Of a stretch of DNA of 64,000 bases, positions 26,531 to 35,325 are shown piece by piece; position 1 is the stretch's first letter, and each line of letters begins with the position of its first letter. Where the stretch lies: positions 22,292 to 86,291 of the forward strand of contig JBBRZE010000011.1 of the NCBI GenBank assembly GCA_038236995.1, read 5' to 3'. The DNA comes from JAAFHB01 sp038236995 (GTDB lineage Bacteria; Bacteroidota; Bacteroidia; Bacteroidales; Prolixibacteraceae). A model generated the notes under the pieces. It did not search any database. It was given only the letters and a program-made list of their open reading frames with translations, and was not told where the DNA came from. Position numbers and translations under genes: made by a program.

Positions 26531-29251
26531 TCAGCTTTCAGAACCTCTACCGGAAGCGCTGATCATCGAGCGCAATTCGTTATTAAGCTTCTTCTCATTA
26601 ATTAAATCTTCCAGTTTAAGGTGCATTCTGTAGCGCCAATAGTGCTGAGCAATCGCAGGAACATTGATCCTTTCCCCTTCCGTATTGTCCCATCGAAGCC
26701 TGCCATCCATTGCCAAAAGGTCCTGAATAGGAAATATGGCCCACATGGCGGGAGAGTAGAAATGCATGTTCAAAATATCACGTGCAACCCAGGGTTCCAT
26801 ATAGAACGGAAACTCGCCTTTTTGACCCATTACCAAACGGAAAAACCGTTCGCTGTGAATACGATCCTCTTCCCACCAACCTCTAAGCGTCGACATATCG
26901 TGTGTTGAAGTAGAGCAAACAGACAAATAAGAGGCATCAGCCGGATGTGCAAATTCAACCCTCGGATCTTTAGGCATTCGTTGTATTTCGAGACTTAAAA
27001 TCCCCAGGTCGCGCATTACACTAGGCACACAATCGGGTACCATCCCAAGATCTTCACCGCATATGAGCATATCGGTAGCATTCATAATTGCCGGTAACAG
27101 CTTCAATGCCTGATTTCGCCAAAAATCCTCATGCCTGTTATAGAAGAAATCAATATACAGATCATCCAGTGCATACCGCGATTCAGCATGCAGATTCAGG
27201 TACGAATTGGTATTGTGGAATGCCACCCGCGGATGAAATAAGGTTGGATGATAAGGATCGCGGATAAAAATAACTTCAGAGATTAACGAACAAAGACCAT
27301 CGCGGATGCGCGTCTCTTTTCCGGTCAGTTCCTCCCCTTTCTTTGCAGATTCAAAATGATCCCATACTTTACGCTGCGATGTAAATGCCTGTTTTAAATC
27401 GTATTTACCAGGTTCATATTCTGTCAGATAATTCAATTTAACCTCTTCGGTCTCCTCTCCGAATAATTCCCTGAGAAAATACTCACGTATATAAGGTTTC
27501 GTAAATCTCTCCTCGTTAAAAATAACTCCGCTGTCGATAATTTCATCGCGGCTAAAGGGCAGAGCTGGTTTGAAATGACCCATGATTCCCTGAACCTGAT
27601 TCACCGGAATTTCCCAGATCCTGAAAAAACCAAGGATGTGATCAATGCGCGTTGCATCGAAGTAGCGTGACATTTGTTTGAGTCGTTTATTCCACCACGA
27701 GAAGTTATCGGCCGCCATTTTTTCCCAATTATAAGTTGGAAAGCCCCAATTTTGACCAAGATCCGCAAATTCATCCGGCGGTGCCCCCGCCTGCTGATCG
27801 AGATTAAACAATTCGGGGTGCGTCCATGCTTCGACGCTATTGGGGCTAATCCCAATCGGAATATCACCTTTCAGTACGACTCCATTCTGCCTGGCATATT
27901 CAGCTGCTTCAAACAATTGCTTATGCGCATGGTACTGAATAAAATAATGAACTGCAATATCCGGATAGGTCGATTTATTGGCTGCGCATAACTGATTAAT
28001 CTCTTTCGCGTTGTAAATCTGAAATTCTGACCATTTCCTGAAATTGGCTGTTTTGTTTTTATCGCGCAGGTAGCAATAGGCGGCATATGGGACAAGCCAC
28101 TCCTTGTTTTCGTCAAAAAATTTTAAAAAAGGTGGATCAATCAGAAATAGTTCCTGCTGCTGATCGAAGATTAACTTGAAAAATTTAGACTTAATTTTAT
28201 GTACATCATCGTAATGAACAGTCTCAAGCGCATTGAAACCTGCGAGCGCCTGGGCAAATCCGATCATCAGATTTTCATCATCCAGAACTCCTATTTTATT
28301 AATATTCAAATAAACAGGATGAAGCGCCATCGTTGAAATCGACTTGTAGGGATACGTATCGATCCAGGTATGCGTAGCCACCGTTTCGTTCAACGGAAGT
28401 AACTGAACCAGCTTTAAACCTGTTAGTTTCGCCCAATCCACCAATTTTTTAATATCCGGGAACTCACCTATTCCACCGCTTTTTTCGGTTCTTAAGGAAA
28501 ATACAGGTACAGCTACGCCCGCACCTTTCCATTGTTTAGCCGGGAAACGAAAACTTTCATCTGTATGAATTTTCAGGCTTTTGGAATCTTTACATACAAA
28601 ATCTCTTATCATCCGGTTGCTCCCCTGCTCCCAGATCAGTACTTGTTTTTTAACCGCGTTGTAAACTACATATTTAAACTGAAGCGGAAACTTTACTTTA
28701 TCTGCATCAATATCAATAATCCACAATGGGAATTGAGCATCATCCATTACAAGGGTATATGCGTCCATCCAGTTTCCAAGGGCGGGCTGATCTCCAAGAA
28801 TTCCAATCTTGCAGTCCGGACTTATCTTGGGAACATGAATTTGAATCCGCAATGTTTTCTTAAAATGAGGCCTTTCCACTGTCTCATCCGTATCTGGTCT
28901 TCGAAAGATCACTTTTGTAAATGCAGAAGAGCGTAATGCGATATCCGATTCACGCTGTACTCTCCAGAAATCGCGGCACCTGATCTCACCAATATCCATT
29001 TTGCTGGTTTCGAGTAACCGGTTTTTACCACCTTCCCAATTGAAATTTCCATCCTCATCTTTAATCAGGTATTTGTACTCCAATAATTTGCCAGATGGAA
29101 AAATGCAATCAACCTCCCATTCACCGGGAACAAAGCTTCTCATTTGCAATGCATGGGAAGGATCCCATTCACCAAACTCTACGGCAGATCCGGATAAATA
29201 AATAACCTGTCCCCAAAAAGTCTGATAATCGATTTTAAATGATACTTTCAT
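26531..29251 (-). CDS. malQ: 4-alpha-glucanotransferase with CBM20 domains
   Basis: This disproportionating enzyme (GH77, amylomaltase) transfers alpha-1,4-glucan segments. Two starch-binding CBM20 modules precede the barrel: VSFKIDYQTFWGQVIYLSGS near residue 1 and RIQIHVPKISPDCKIGILGD near residue 130. The GH77 domain follows with LRTEKSGGIGEFPDIKKLVD, the DATRIDHILGFFRIWE active-site segment and CGEDLGMVPDCV. The length of 906 residues matches two-CBM20 forms such as plant DPE2 and its bacterial relatives. It has no signal peptide. It likely works with the cytosolic pullulanase at 8831-10777 on maltodextrin and glycogen, though the genes are apart. Confidence 0.95.
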   Translation of the reverse strand: MKVSFKIDYQTFWGQVIYLSGSAVEFGEWDPSHALQMRSFVPGEWEVDCIFPSGKLLEYKYLIKDEDGNFNWEGGKNRLLETSKMDIGEIRCRDFWRVQRESDIALRSSAFTKVIFRRPDTDETVERPHFKKTLRIQIHVPKISPDCKIGILGDQPALGNWMDAYTLVMDDAQFPLWIIDIDADKVKFPLQFKYVVYNAVKKQVLIWEQGSNRMIRDFVCKDSKSLKIHTDESFRFPAKQWKGAGVAVPVFSLRTEKSGGIGEFPDIKKLVDWAKLTGLKLVQLLPLNETVATHTWIDTYPYKSISTMALHPVYLNINKIGVLDDENLMIGFAQALAGFNALETVHYDDVHKIKSKFFKLIFDQQQELFLIDPPFLKFFDENKEWLVPYAAYCYLRDKNKTANFRKWSEFQIYNAKEINQLCAANKSTYPDIAVHYFIQYHAHKQLFEAAEYARQNGVVLKGDIPIGISPNSVEAWTHPELFNLDQQAGAPPDEFADLGQNWGFPTYNWEKMAADNFSWWNKRLKQMSRYFDATRIDHILGFFRIWEIPVNQVQGIMGHFKPALPFSRDEIIDSGVIFNEERFTKPYIREYFLRELFGEETEEVKLNYLTEYEPGKYDLKQAFTSQRKVWDHFESAKKGEELTGKETRIRDGLCSLISEVIFIRDPYHPTLFHPRVAFHNTNSYLNLHAESRYALDDLYIDFFYNRHEDFWRNQALKLLPAIMNATDMLICGEDLGMVPDCVPSVMRDLGILSLEIQRMPKDPRVEFAHPADASYLSVCSTSTHDMSTLRGWWEEDRIHSERFFRLVMGQKGEFPFYMEPWVARDILNMHFYSPAMWAIFPIQDLLAMDGRLRWDNTEGERINVPAIAQHYWRYRMHLKLEDLINEKKLNNELRSMISASGRGSES

Positions 29252-29416
29252 CTTTTCTCCTTTCTGAAGCCGTTAGTGACTTCATTTTCATGACGGGTGT
29301 AAACAATGGCTATTGATTACTTCAACGATAATTCTTCCAAAAAGTTATTTTCTGAAGGTTAAACCTTCGGGAAGGATTGCACGTTGTAATATTATCGAAT
29401 TTATTCTTTATAAAAA

Positions 29417-30784
29417 ATGCTTAAATCACTTGATTTTACGACTTCTCATATTCCCTCCCTCATTGGCAAATTAGCGGTTCCTGCAAGTGTTGGTTTTATC
29501 TTTAATACACTTTTTAATGTTGTGGACACTTACTGGGGCGGTAAAATATCGACTTCTGCACTTGCAGCCATGGGGCTTACCTTCCCCGTGTTTTTCATTA
29601 TTTTGTCAATGGGAATTGGAATGGGAACCGGAACAACAGCTCTCATTTCACAATCGTTAGGTGCCGGACGCAATGATGAAGCCGAAAAATATGGTTTTCA
29701 GGCGATCTCTTTCTCAGTCATCAATTCAGTATTTCTTACAATGATCGGTTTGGCCATGGCCCCTTCCCTCTTCCTGATTTTAGGAGCAGCCAACGAATAC
29801 CTCGTTATCGCCATTCAGTATATGAATATTATCCTCTATGGGACCATTTTCTTCCTGATCAACAGTATCCTTAACTCATTACTCACAGCACGCGGTGACA
29901 CAAGGACCTACCGTAATTACCTGATTCTCGGATTTTTTCTGAATGTGATTCTGGATCCCTGGTTTATGTATGGCGGTTTAGGGTTCCCGGCATTAGGTAT
30001 CCGCGGGATTGCTTTATCGACTGTTTTGATTCAGGTTGTCGGAACGATTTATATGATTTCTATTACCCGGAAACGGAAAATATTTGAGCATGCCCAATTC
30101 AAAAACTTTATTCCGAACAGAAAATATTTTGCAGATTTGTTCGGCCAGGGATTTCCGGCCAGTCTGAATATGCTGACGGTAGCAATCGGCATTTTCGTAA
30201 TTACTTACTTTGCAAGTCAGTTCGGAAAAGAAGCTGTTGCAGCTTATGGAATAGCAACCAGGATCGAACAGATTGCACTTTTGCCAACGATCGGGCTCAA
30301 CATTGCCGCACTCACCCTGGCCGGACAAAACATGGGAGCCGGACTCCCAGAGCGGGTATTTGAGTCGTGGAAACTGAATATCCGTTATGGATTAATGATT
30401 ATTTCGATTGGCGTTGCAGGTGTTGCGGTGTTTGCCCGTGAGCTGATTCATGCCTTTACAGAAGACTTGAAGGTGATTGAAATCGGAGCCGAATATTTGC
30501 ATATAGCAGTGCTTTTTTTCTTTGCGTATGTCTTCCTGAATATTTCAGTGTCAACTTTACAGGGGATGAAAAAACCGTTGTATGCGATCTTTGTGGGTGC
30601 TTACCGCCAGTTTGTGGTGCCGCTTCCGCTGTTTCTATTTCTTGCTATTTATCTCCAATGGGGTACAAAAGGAATCTGGTGGGGCATCTTTATCGCCAAC
30701 TGGAGTGCGGCCATCTTCACATTTTTCTATACAAGGCGTCAAATAATGAAGCTTTTACATCCTAAAGCCATTACTAAGGATTGA
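29417..30784 (+). CDS. MATE family efflux transporter
   Basis: A 12-helix inner-membrane antiporter of the MATE family exports drugs or other cations against Na+ or H+. Typical features are GKLAVPASVGFIFNTLFNVVDTYW at the start, LGAGRNDEAEKYG after the second helix, and the mirrored second half (GQNMGAGLPERVFESW). The length of 455 residues is normal. It starts 165 bp from malQ in divergent orientation. Its 3' end overlaps the doubtful minus-strand repeat ORF by 30 bp. The substrate cannot be read from sequence. Confidence 0.94.
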   Translation: MLKSLDFTTSHIPSLIGKLAVPASVGFIFNTLFNVVDTYWGGKISTSALAAMGLTFPVFFIILSMGIGMGTGTTALISQSLGAGRNDEAEKYGFQAISFSVINSVFLTMIGLAMAPSLFLILGAANEYLVIAIQYMNIILYGTIFFLINSILNSLLTARGDTRTYRNYLILGFFLNVILDPWFMYGGLGFPALGIRGIALSTVLIQVVGTIYMISITRKRKIFEHAQFKNFIPNRKYFADLFGQGFPASLNMLTVAIGIFVITYFASQFGKEAVAAYGIATRIEQIALLPTIGLNIAALTLAGQNMGAGLPERVFESWKLNIRYGLMIISIGVAGVAVFARELIHAFTEDLKVIEIGAEYLHIAVLFFFAYVFLNISVSTLQGMKKPLYAIFVGAYRQFVVPLPLFLFLAIYLQWGTKGIWWGIFIANWSAAIFTFFYTRRQIMKLLHPKAITKD

Positions 30785-31165
30785 TGCATTAAGAAATTCA
30801 ATAAAACTTTCGTTCCGCCATTCAGGATACTGATAAAGTAGCCAGGGTGAATATTTCCTGGATACAGACCATTCAGAACTTCTCGCAGAAGCTATTTTCC
30901 GCAATACAGATGCTTTATTCCTGAGGACAGATGATGTGTTCCGTCCCCGGAAAGGATCATCTGTCCTCCGGAAGAACTCTTCTGCAAGGTGGATCATTTC
31001 ATCGGTATAACAGCTTATATCTTCTGCATATAGGAAAGAATCATCTGTGGTGTGGAAAACTTCATCTGCATGATGGTTGATCTCATCTATTTTCCGGAAA
31101 GAATCTGCTGTACTGTTCCGGAAAAGATCGTACAAAAAATAAAGGCCATTTTGTTGAATTTTCAC
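30755..31165 (-). CDS. Doubtful ORF with heptad (7-residue) repeats
   Basis: An open frame of 136 residues contains about eleven 7-residue repeats at residues 19-95. Examples are ADEVFHT, TDDSFLY, AEDISCY, TDEMIHL, AEEFFRR and TDDPFRG, with an acidic pair at positions 2-3 and an aromatic or aliphatic residue at 5. The repeats follow the 21-bp period of the DNA. The 3' end overlaps the MATE gene by 30 bp. I know no family for it. It may be a real low-complexity protein or simply the reading of a non-coding repeat, since 21 bp keeps all frames open. Confidence 0.3.
   Translation of the reverse strand: MKIQQNGLYFLYDLFRNSTADSFRKIDEINHHADEVFHTTDDSFLYAEDISCYTDEMIHLAEEFFRRTDDPFRGRNTSSVLRNKASVLRKIASARSSEWSVSRKYSPWLLYQYPEWRNESFIEFLNASILSNGFRM
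30949..31140. repeat. Degenerate 21-bp tandem repeat array
   Basis: A GGAAAGAATCATCTGT-like motif recurs with GG starts at 30949, 30970, 30991, about 31011, 31033, 31054, 31075, 31096 and 31120. The spacing is therefore 21 bp, with one wider 24-bp step at the end. Fainter copies reach further toward the MATE stop. It lies between the MATE gene and the promoter of the 31270 gene. There are no unique spacers, so it is not a CRISPR. Confidence 0.8.
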
Positions 31166-31176
31166 GGCAAAATACG

Positions 31177-31207
31177 TTGTGAAATCATTTGCTTTGTGCT
31201 AATTTTG
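31177..31207 (+). promoter_or_regulatory. Candidate promoter for the 31270 gene
   Basis: TTG at 31177-31179 and TAATTTTG at 31200-31207 are 20 bp apart, a good fit to the Bacteroidota -33/-7 promoter. The -7 box lies 62 bp before the ATG, just after the 21-bp repeat array. Confidence 0.55.
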
Positions 31208-31269
31208 ATGTTACAACGTCTTCATTGTATAATCTTTGTCTGTATTTAGCAACCTTAAGTCTTACGATT

Positions 31270-31977
31270 ATGAAAAGGCCTGAAGAAGTTATCCGTATTT
31301 TCACCAAATCAGATGATGAAGTATTGCAGCAGTCGAATGTACAACTGGGTTCATTCGAAGAGAACAAGGGCAAGTTTGTTGAACGCTTTCCCCAACTGGC
31401 TGACCCATTTGCAGAAGAATGGTGCCAGGCCATTAGCAATGCACGAAGTATTCTTCCCGACTATGCATCGGTTGCCAACCAAAGCAAGGAGACGGATGCG
31501 CTTAACACGTTAATTGAAAAGGGGGCCAATCTTTACCAGACAATGTTGCTTTACGTCAGGCTCGCCTTCCCCAATGACGCATTGGTCCTGCGGATATTTG
31601 GCCAGTACCAATATGATGCAGCCCGTAAAAGCCAGCTTAAGCTCCCGATCCTTCTGACGACGGGTTATACCCAGGCATCAAAGCCCGAATATAAGGCAGC
31701 ATTGATTGAAAAGGGAATGAAGATGGCAGAGATCGACGCACTGAAAACAATGGCTGAAAACATCGTTAATCAGGGAAAAGCGCAGGAAAAAGCGATCAAA
31801 GACCGTACGCTCGATAAAAACGAACGCATTACAGCGCTTAACATCGTTTGGTCAAAGATGGCTTTGGTTTGCCAATGCGCTAAATTGGTTTTTCAGAACG
31901 ACGCCACCCGTTACAACCTGTTTCTGCTCAGCGATGGTAACAATTCAAATGAAAAACCGGATGAAGATCCAGCTTAA
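31270..31977 (+). CDS. Hypothetical helical protein
   Basis: I cannot name the family. From the ATG at 31270 the protein has 235 residues, rich in helix-forming segments (TDALNTLIEKGANLYQTMLL, KAALIEKGMKMAEIDALKTM), with no signal peptide or membrane helix. The frame can be extended upstream to 31189, but the extension runs through the promoter and lacks a ribosome site. The hydrophilic tail (GNNSNEKPDEDPA) recalls that of the DUF6261 protein, and both genes have a tandem-repeat array just upstream. No motif for catalysis or nucleic-acid binding is visible. It is a single gene. Confidence 0.8.
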   Translation: MKRPEEVIRIFTKSDDEVLQQSNVQLGSFEENKGKFVERFPQLADPFAEEWCQAISNARSILPDYASVANQSKETDALNTLIEKGANLYQTMLLYVRLAFPNDALVLRIFGQYQYDAARKSQLKLPILLTTGYTQASKPEYKAALIEKGMKMAEIDALKTMAENIVNQGKAQEKAIKDRTLDKNERITALNIVWSKMALVCQCAKLVFQNDATRYNLFLLSDGNNSNEKPDEDPA

Positions 31978-32123
31978 CCGGGGAACATCGGTTAACGAGA
32001 TTGCATAAAAAAACCGACGCACCGCGGAAAACAGGTAACCCCGGCTATTTAAATTAGAAGCGGCCGCGTGAGTATCCATCATCTGGACGCACATCCGGCC
32101 ACTAAATCTTTCAAATTATTCGA

Positions 32124-33818
32124 TTATTTCTTACACCCGTCTTTTAACGAAACGGTTCTGTTGAAGACCATTTGATCAGGAGTTGAATCGGGATCGATAT
32201 TAAAATAGCCCAACCGTTCGAACTGAAAATTCGACAATGGTTTTGCATTTTTAACAAATGGCTCGATATAACACTCGGTTAATACCTTTAACGAATCGGG
32301 ATTGAGAAATTCGAGAAGATCTTTATCCTTATGTCCGGCAGGATCTGCATCGGTAAATAAACGGTCGTACAATCGCACTTCGGCTTTAACCGCCTGCGCC
32401 ACAGCTACCCAATGAAGTGTCGCTTTTACTTTTCGTCCGTCGGGAGAATTGCCGCCTTTTGTTTCAGGATCGTAGGTACAATGCAGTTCAACAATATCAC
32501 CCTGTTCGTTTTTAACGAAATCGGTACATTTGATAAAATACGAATAACGTAATCGTACTTCACGACCAGGTGACAACCGGTAGAATTTATTGGTTGGGGT
32601 TTCCATAAAATCCTCCTGTTCAATATATAATTCACGCGAAAACGGCACTTTTCGTTTCCCCATGCTTTCGTCTTCGGGATTATTGACGGCATCGATCTCC
32701 TCGACTTCTCCTTCGGGATAATTGGTAATTACAACTTTAATCGGATCGAGAACACCCATTACGCGTTGTGCTCTTTTATTCAGATCCTCACGTATGCAGT
32801 ATTCAAGCACAGCTACATCGGTGACGCCATCGACTTTTGTAATCCCTACCATATCCGAAAACGCGCGCATTGATTCAGGTGTGTAACCCCGCCTGCGCAA
32901 ACCACAGATCGTAGGCATCCTGGGATCATCCCAACCTTTGACAAAGTTCTCCTTAACAAGCTGTAAAAGGCGCCGTTTGGACATCACGGTATAACTGATA
33001 TTCAAACGCGAAAATTCAATTTGCCTTGGCCTGTAATCACTGTCTCTCAACTGATCAACAAACCAGTCATACAACGGACGATGAACTTCGAATTCAAGCG
33101 TACAGATCGAATGGGTGATTCCTTCCCAGTAATCACACTGACCATGGGCATAATCATACATCGGATAGATGCACCATTTGTCGCCTGTACGATGATGCGG
33201 TTGTTTTAATATCCGGTACATCAGCGGATCACGCATGTGCATGTTTGGTGACGACATGTCAATCTTTGCGCGTAATACGCAATCAGCTTCATTGAAAAAT
33301 CCGGATTTCATTTTTGCAAAAAGCTCCTGGTTTTCCTCCGGTGAAGTAGTACGGTAAGGACTATCGGTACCCGGCCGTGTTGGCACCCCTTTTTGCTCGC
33401 TGATGGTCTCCTGCGGCTGAAAATCGACATAAGCCTTTCCCTCTTTTATAAGTCGGACCGCAAATTCGTAAAGCTTATCAAAATAATCGGAGGCATAAAA
33501 AAGCCTGTTGTCCCAATCAAATCCAAGCCAGCGAACATCCTCCATGATAGAATCAACATATTCTGTATCCTCCTTCGTTGGATTGGTATCATCGAACCGG
33601 AGATTGGTTAAACCTCCGAATTTTTTAGCTGTTCCAAAATTCAGACAGATCGATTTTGCATGTCCAATATGAAGATAACCATTAGGTTCAGGAGGAAAAC
33701 GCGTATGAACCCTTCCTCCGTTTTTCCCTTCGGCGAGGTCGTCTACAATTTGTTGCTGAATAAAATTCTTTGGAAGCTTTTCGTCCTGATCAATGCTAAT
33801 GTTGTCTATTTCTGCCAT
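32124..33818 (-). CDS. glnS: Glutaminyl-tRNA synthetase
   Basis: The enzyme charges tRNA-Gln with glutamine. The class I HIGH motif lies in FPPEPNGYLHIGHAK (residues 41-55), and the KMSKS equivalent is VMSKRRL. GlnS-specific stretches include LRFDDTNPTKEDTEYVDSI, MYDYAHGQCDYWEGITHSIC and WDDPRMPTICGLRRRGYTPE, and the C-terminal beta-barrel anticodon domains are complete. Its 564 residues match E. coli GlnS. It is a single gene, divergent from folB. Confidence 0.97.
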   Translation of the reverse strand: MAEIDNISIDQDEKLPKNFIQQQIVDDLAEGKNGGRVHTRFPPEPNGYLHIGHAKSICLNFGTAKKFGGLTNLRFDDTNPTKEDTEYVDSIMEDVRWLGFDWDNRLFYASDYFDKLYEFAVRLIKEGKAYVDFQPQETISEQKGVPTRPGTDSPYRTTSPEENQELFAKMKSGFFNEADCVLRAKIDMSSPNMHMRDPLMYRILKQPHHRTGDKWCIYPMYDYAHGQCDYWEGITHSICTLEFEVHRPLYDWFVDQLRDSDYRPRQIEFSRLNISYTVMSKRRLLQLVKENFVKGWDDPRMPTICGLRRRGYTPESMRAFSDMVGITKVDGVTDVAVLEYCIREDLNKRAQRVMGVLDPIKVVITNYPEGEVEEIDAVNNPEDESMGKRKVPFSRELYIEQEDFMETPTNKFYRLSPGREVRLRYSYFIKCTDFVKNEQGDIVELHCTYDPETKGGNSPDGRKVKATLHWVAVAQAVKAEVRLYDRLFTDADPAGHKDKDLLEFLNPDSLKVLTECYIEPFVKNAKPLSNFQFERLGYFNIDPDSTPDQMVFNRTVSLKDGCKK

Positions 33819-33953
33819 ATCAATATAATTTTCTGAATCTTTGAAATCAGTTTGTAAAAGTAATAAGAGTTAAACAAAATGAGATATAATTACAAACCTT
33901 AAATCTACGATTTAAAAATAGATTAATTTTGACGTCTATAAATCATTTTAAGA

Positions 33954-34304
33954 ATGGGAGTTATTGAAATTGAAGGGATGGAGTTTTATGCATATCATGG
34001 TCATTTTGCAGAAGAACAAATAGTAGGGAATCGTTTTATCGTTGATCTTACGATAATAACCGACTGCTCCAAAGCAGCAAAAAGTGACAACCTGGAAGAT
34101 GCCCTAAATTATCAGGCTGTATATTTGATAGTAAATGAAGAGATGCAAATCAAATCACATTTACTTGAGCATGTTGCAGGCAGGATAATCAACAGACTTT
34201 ATGAAGGATACGATACAATTGAAAAAGCAAAAGTGAAGATTTCGAAGTTGAATCCACCGATGGGCGGGCAGATTGAGAAGGTAAGTATAACACTTGAAAG
34301 GTGA
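33954..34304 (+). CDS. folB: Dihydroneopterin aldolase
   Basis: FolB cleaves 7,8-dihydroneopterin to 6-hydroxymethyl-dihydropterin in folate synthesis. The 116-residue protein has EIEGMEFYAYHGHFAEEQ, ALNYQAVYLIVNEEM, SHLLEHVAGRI with the conserved Glu, and KVKISKLNPPMGGQIEKVSI with the conserved Lys. That set is the usual Bacteroidota FolB pattern. It is distinct from the FolX-like paralog at 55947-56297, so the window has two members of this fold. tRNA-Cys follows 68 bp downstream. Confidence 0.94.
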   Translation: MGVIEIEGMEFYAYHGHFAEEQIVGNRFIVDLTIITDCSKAAKSDNLEDALNYQAVYLIVNEEMQIKSHLLEHVAGRIINRLYEGYDTIEKAKVKISKLNPPMGGQIEKVSITLER

Positions 34305-34372
34305 TCCCGATCAAATTTTGAAAACACTTGCAGGTAAATCAGATTTTTAGTTATCTTCGCACCCACATTTCA

Positions 34373-34443
34373 GGTCGGTTGGCCGAGTGGCTAGGCAACG
34401 GTCTGCAAAACCGTCTACGGCGGTTCGAATCCGCCATCGACCT
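34373..34443 (+). tRNA. tRNA-Cys (GCA)
   Basis: A 71-nt cloverleaf: acceptor GGTCGGT with ATCGACC, anticodon stem ACGGT/ACCGT with loop CTGCAAA (anticodon GCA), T-loop TTCGAAT. The discriminator base is T, as in all tRNA-Cys. CCA is not encoded. A terminator follows within 10 bp. Confidence 0.97.
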
Positions 34444-34450
34444 CATTAAT

Positions 34451-34485
34451 AAAAAGACTTTTCTGAATCAGAAAGGTCTTTTTTT
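34451..34485 (+). terminator. Terminator after tRNA-Cys
   Basis: AAAAGACTTTTCTG pairs with CAGAAAGGTCTTTT (one G-T pair) around a 3-nt loop, followed by further T residues. It closes the tRNA-Cys transcript. Confidence 0.88.
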
Positions 34486-34492
34486 AAAAAAA

Positions 34493-34518
34493 GGAGCTGG
34501 TGTCTCCACACCAGCTCC
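34493..34518 (-). terminator. Perfect hairpin with minus-strand T run
   Basis: GGAGCTGGTGT and ACACCAGCTCC form a perfect 11-bp stem with loop CTCC. On the minus strand a run of seven T follows at once, the shape of a strong terminator for a minus-strand transcript. No annotated gene on that strand ends here. A tiny frame MKKQQECCLF lies about 40 bp before it on the same strand. Confidence 0.7.
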
Positions 34519-35325
34519 AAAACTCATCAAAAAACTAAAACTTAAAATCAAAACAAACAACACTCCTGTTGTTTTTTCATCTTTAAGTTCATACGAGGGT
34601 CATTTTTATTTGTTACAAAAAATAAATAAATATTTTCACTTTTTTTTATTCATTTTTTATATTAATCTAATAAAGAGCAATTTAATACATAAATAAAATT
34701 CAAAAAAAGACCAAAATATATCTGTTATTTTCAACGAACACTTCATTTTCATTTAAATCTCTGTTTTAATATCATATGAACTAAACTGCGCAGATGCCGA
34801 AAACCAGAAAGATCAGTCAACTCTTATTAGAATTGAAACAGTATTGGAATTTTTGGAACTTTGCATGCAATACTTATTGATATTGAATAATTTGCCCACC
34901 TATCTGATAGAAGAATTCTCTTTCGTTGTACATGTTGGTCATCCTTACACTTTAAATGAGAATACCATTGATAATTTGAATTGAATATCTATTCGCAATT
35001 CCGAAGATAAATTGCATCGAATTTCATCAAATAGCGCTACTTAACGTTCAAAAATGCTTTTAACTTACTTTTATTTGACTTCCCGATATCCCAAAAAATA
35101 ATTTATATATTTTTACATGCACAGTGTCAAAATATATTTGATTATTCTGGTTACGGATTTTATAACTTGAAATTTAGCGACGATTGCAACTAATTTGTAA
35201 AGACAAAGCCTTCGCACGATTCAGGATACGATAACATGCATAAAAAAGTTTGTATTACTCATAAATATTTAAAAAAATTGGAATTAAAGAAAATATTGGC
35301 CAATTTTAAAGGAAAACTATTAAAG
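34519..35325. other. AT-rich spacer without recognisable gene
   Basis: About 800 bp very rich in A and T, between the tRNA-Cys terminators and the sirtuin gene. I see only short open frames on both strands, including the 10-codon leader-like frame near 34550-34580 on the minus strand and a 28-codon frame beginning near 34795 on the plus strand. Neither resembles a known protein. A promoter for the sirtuin gene must lie here, but no exact TAnnTTTG box stood out. Confidence 0.5.

Noticed and set aside
34328..34696. 122-codon ORF spanning tRNA-Cys and two hairpins
   Set aside because: It reads through a clear tRNA and terminators, so it is not coding.
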